Source of the DNA: Acidobacteriota bacterium
GTDB taxonomy: Bacteria; Acidobacteriota; Blastocatellia; Pyrinomonadales; Pyrinomonadaceae
Assembly (NCBI GenBank): GCA_003222835.1
Contig: QHXE01000498.1
Coordinates: forward strand, 1 to 5,996
DNA: 5,996 nucleotides
Direction of reading: 5' to 3'
In this document: in pieces, positions 5,440-5,996 of the stretch
How the letters are laid out: each line of letters starts with the position of its first letter
Numbering within the stretch: position 1 is the first letter of the stretch
Notes under the pieces: model-generated
What the model was told of the DNA's origin: nothing
What the model saw: the letters and a program-made list of their open reading frames with translations, nothing else
Databases searched by the model: none
Program-made: the position numbers and the translations under genes

Positions 5440-5996
5440 AACATCTCGCCGAAATCGTCAACAGTTTTTCAAATAAGCGCCTCGTCGTGATCGGTGACGT
5501 AATTGCCGATCAATTCATTTATGGCGAGATCAGCCGTGTGTCGCGCGAAGCACCGGTTTTTATTCTGCGGCACGAACACACGGAGACGACGCCTGGAGGC
5601 GCGGGCAACTGCGCGATGAATCTCGCGGCGCTGGGCGCGCAAGTCAAACTGATTTCAGTCCTGGGCGATGACGAAACAGGGCGGACGTTGCAAGGCAAGT
5701 TGCGCGCTGCGAGCATTGATTGTGCCGATCTTTTGGTGTCAAACGAACAGCGGACGACGACTAAGGTTCGGGTTCTCGCTGGGCAGATTCATTCCACCCG
5801 ACAGCAGGTTATTCGCATTGACTATGACAACGAGCCGGGTTTGACGGCCGAACTCAAACAAAACTTGAAAGCGGCCGCAGCGGAAGCAATCAATGGCGCA
5901 GACGCTGTGATAGTTTCCGACTACAACTATGGAGTTGCGGATCCAGCGGTCGGCGAAGTCGTTCTCGAAGCGAAGCAACTGAAAGAGATTCCCCTC
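5436..5996 (+). CDS. rfaE1: D-glycero-beta-D-manno-heptose-7-phosphate kinase, partial
   Basis: This PfkB/ribokinase-fold kinase phosphorylates D-glycero-beta-D-manno-heptose 7-phosphate at C1 in the cytoplasm, a step toward ADP-heptose. The first 187 residues are visible and the gene runs off the right edge. LVVIGDVIADQFIYGEISRV (16-35) matches the HldE/RfaE N-terminal signature (usually GDVMLDRYWYG), followed by SREAPV. TPGGAGNCAMNLAALGAQV (52-70) is the substrate-binding Gly-Gly region, then LGDDETG (76-82). TTTKVRVLAG and QQVIRIDYDN (107-132) and VSDYNYGV (160-167) also match the family. Whether it is a single kinase (HldA/RfaE1) or the fused kinase/adenylyltransferase (HldE) cannot be told, because the C-terminus is missing. 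The ATG at 5436 overlaps the waaF stop. A weak GGGCGGA lies about 12 bases upstream, so translation probably depends on coupling. Its neighbour uses the end product of its pathway. Confidence 0.92.
   Translation, partial: MKHLAEIVNSFSNKRLVVIGDVIADQFIYGEISRVSREAPVFILRHEHTETTPGGAGNCAMNLAALGAQVKLISVLGDDETGRTLQGKLRAASIDCADLLVSNEQRTTTKVRVLAGQIHSTRQQVIRIDYDNEPGLTAELKQNLKAAAAEAINGADAVIVSDYNYGVADPAVGEVVLEAKQLKEIPL

Overview
The window looks like a piece of a Gram-negative bacterial chromosome of moderate GC. My best guess is Acidobacteriota, perhaps near Blastocatellia/Pyrinomonadales. ADP-heptose and LPS-core genes (heptosyltransferase plus heptose-7-phosphate kinase) argue for an LPS outer membrane. 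The phylum guess rests on the intergenic palindromes and the small DUF5678-like/retropepsin gene pair, which resemble what I remember from that phylum; it is inference.

Layout: positions 1-458, on the minus strand, carry a two-gene unit: a 65-codon DUF5678-like protein, then a retropepsin-like aspartic protease that runs off the left edge. The two meet at an ATGA, but the ATG frame of the protease is broken after 11 codons. One extra A in a run of four would repair it. A 132-bp divergent spacer holds a good sigma70-like promoter for the minus-strand unit. All genes to the right are on the plus strand: cysS (591-1991), a two-TM potassium channel with a cytoplasmic RCK domain (2118-3140), an extended-SDR sugar epimerase/reductase (3273-4115), heptosyltransferase waaF (4354-5439) and, overlapping it by ATGA, the kinase for D-glycero-beta-D-manno-heptose 7-phosphate (5436 to the right edge).

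How the genes work together: waaF and the kinase are clearly one operon. The kinase supplies the ADP-heptose pathway and WaaF uses ADP-heptose in the LPS inner core. The SDR gene just upstream may make or modify a surface sugar, but no overlap ties it to them. cysS is housekeeping and the channel has no evident link to its neighbours.

The most striking structure is between genes. All three non-overlapping spacers downstream of cysS are filled by palindromic elements of different sequence: a 62-bp palindrome with a terminator-like hairpin after cysS; a small perfect hairpin plus a 26-bp inverted-repeat pair before the SDR gene; and a nested palindrome of about 170 bp before waaF. The second element is bracketed by a 7-bp direct repeat that looks like a target-site duplication, and the SDR gene's TTG start codon lies inside the right copy. 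The SDR also has Leu where the catalytic Tyr of the YxxxK motif is expected. I see no CRISPR array, tRNA, rRNA, transposase gene or origin. No gene-free stretch exceeds 300 bp.
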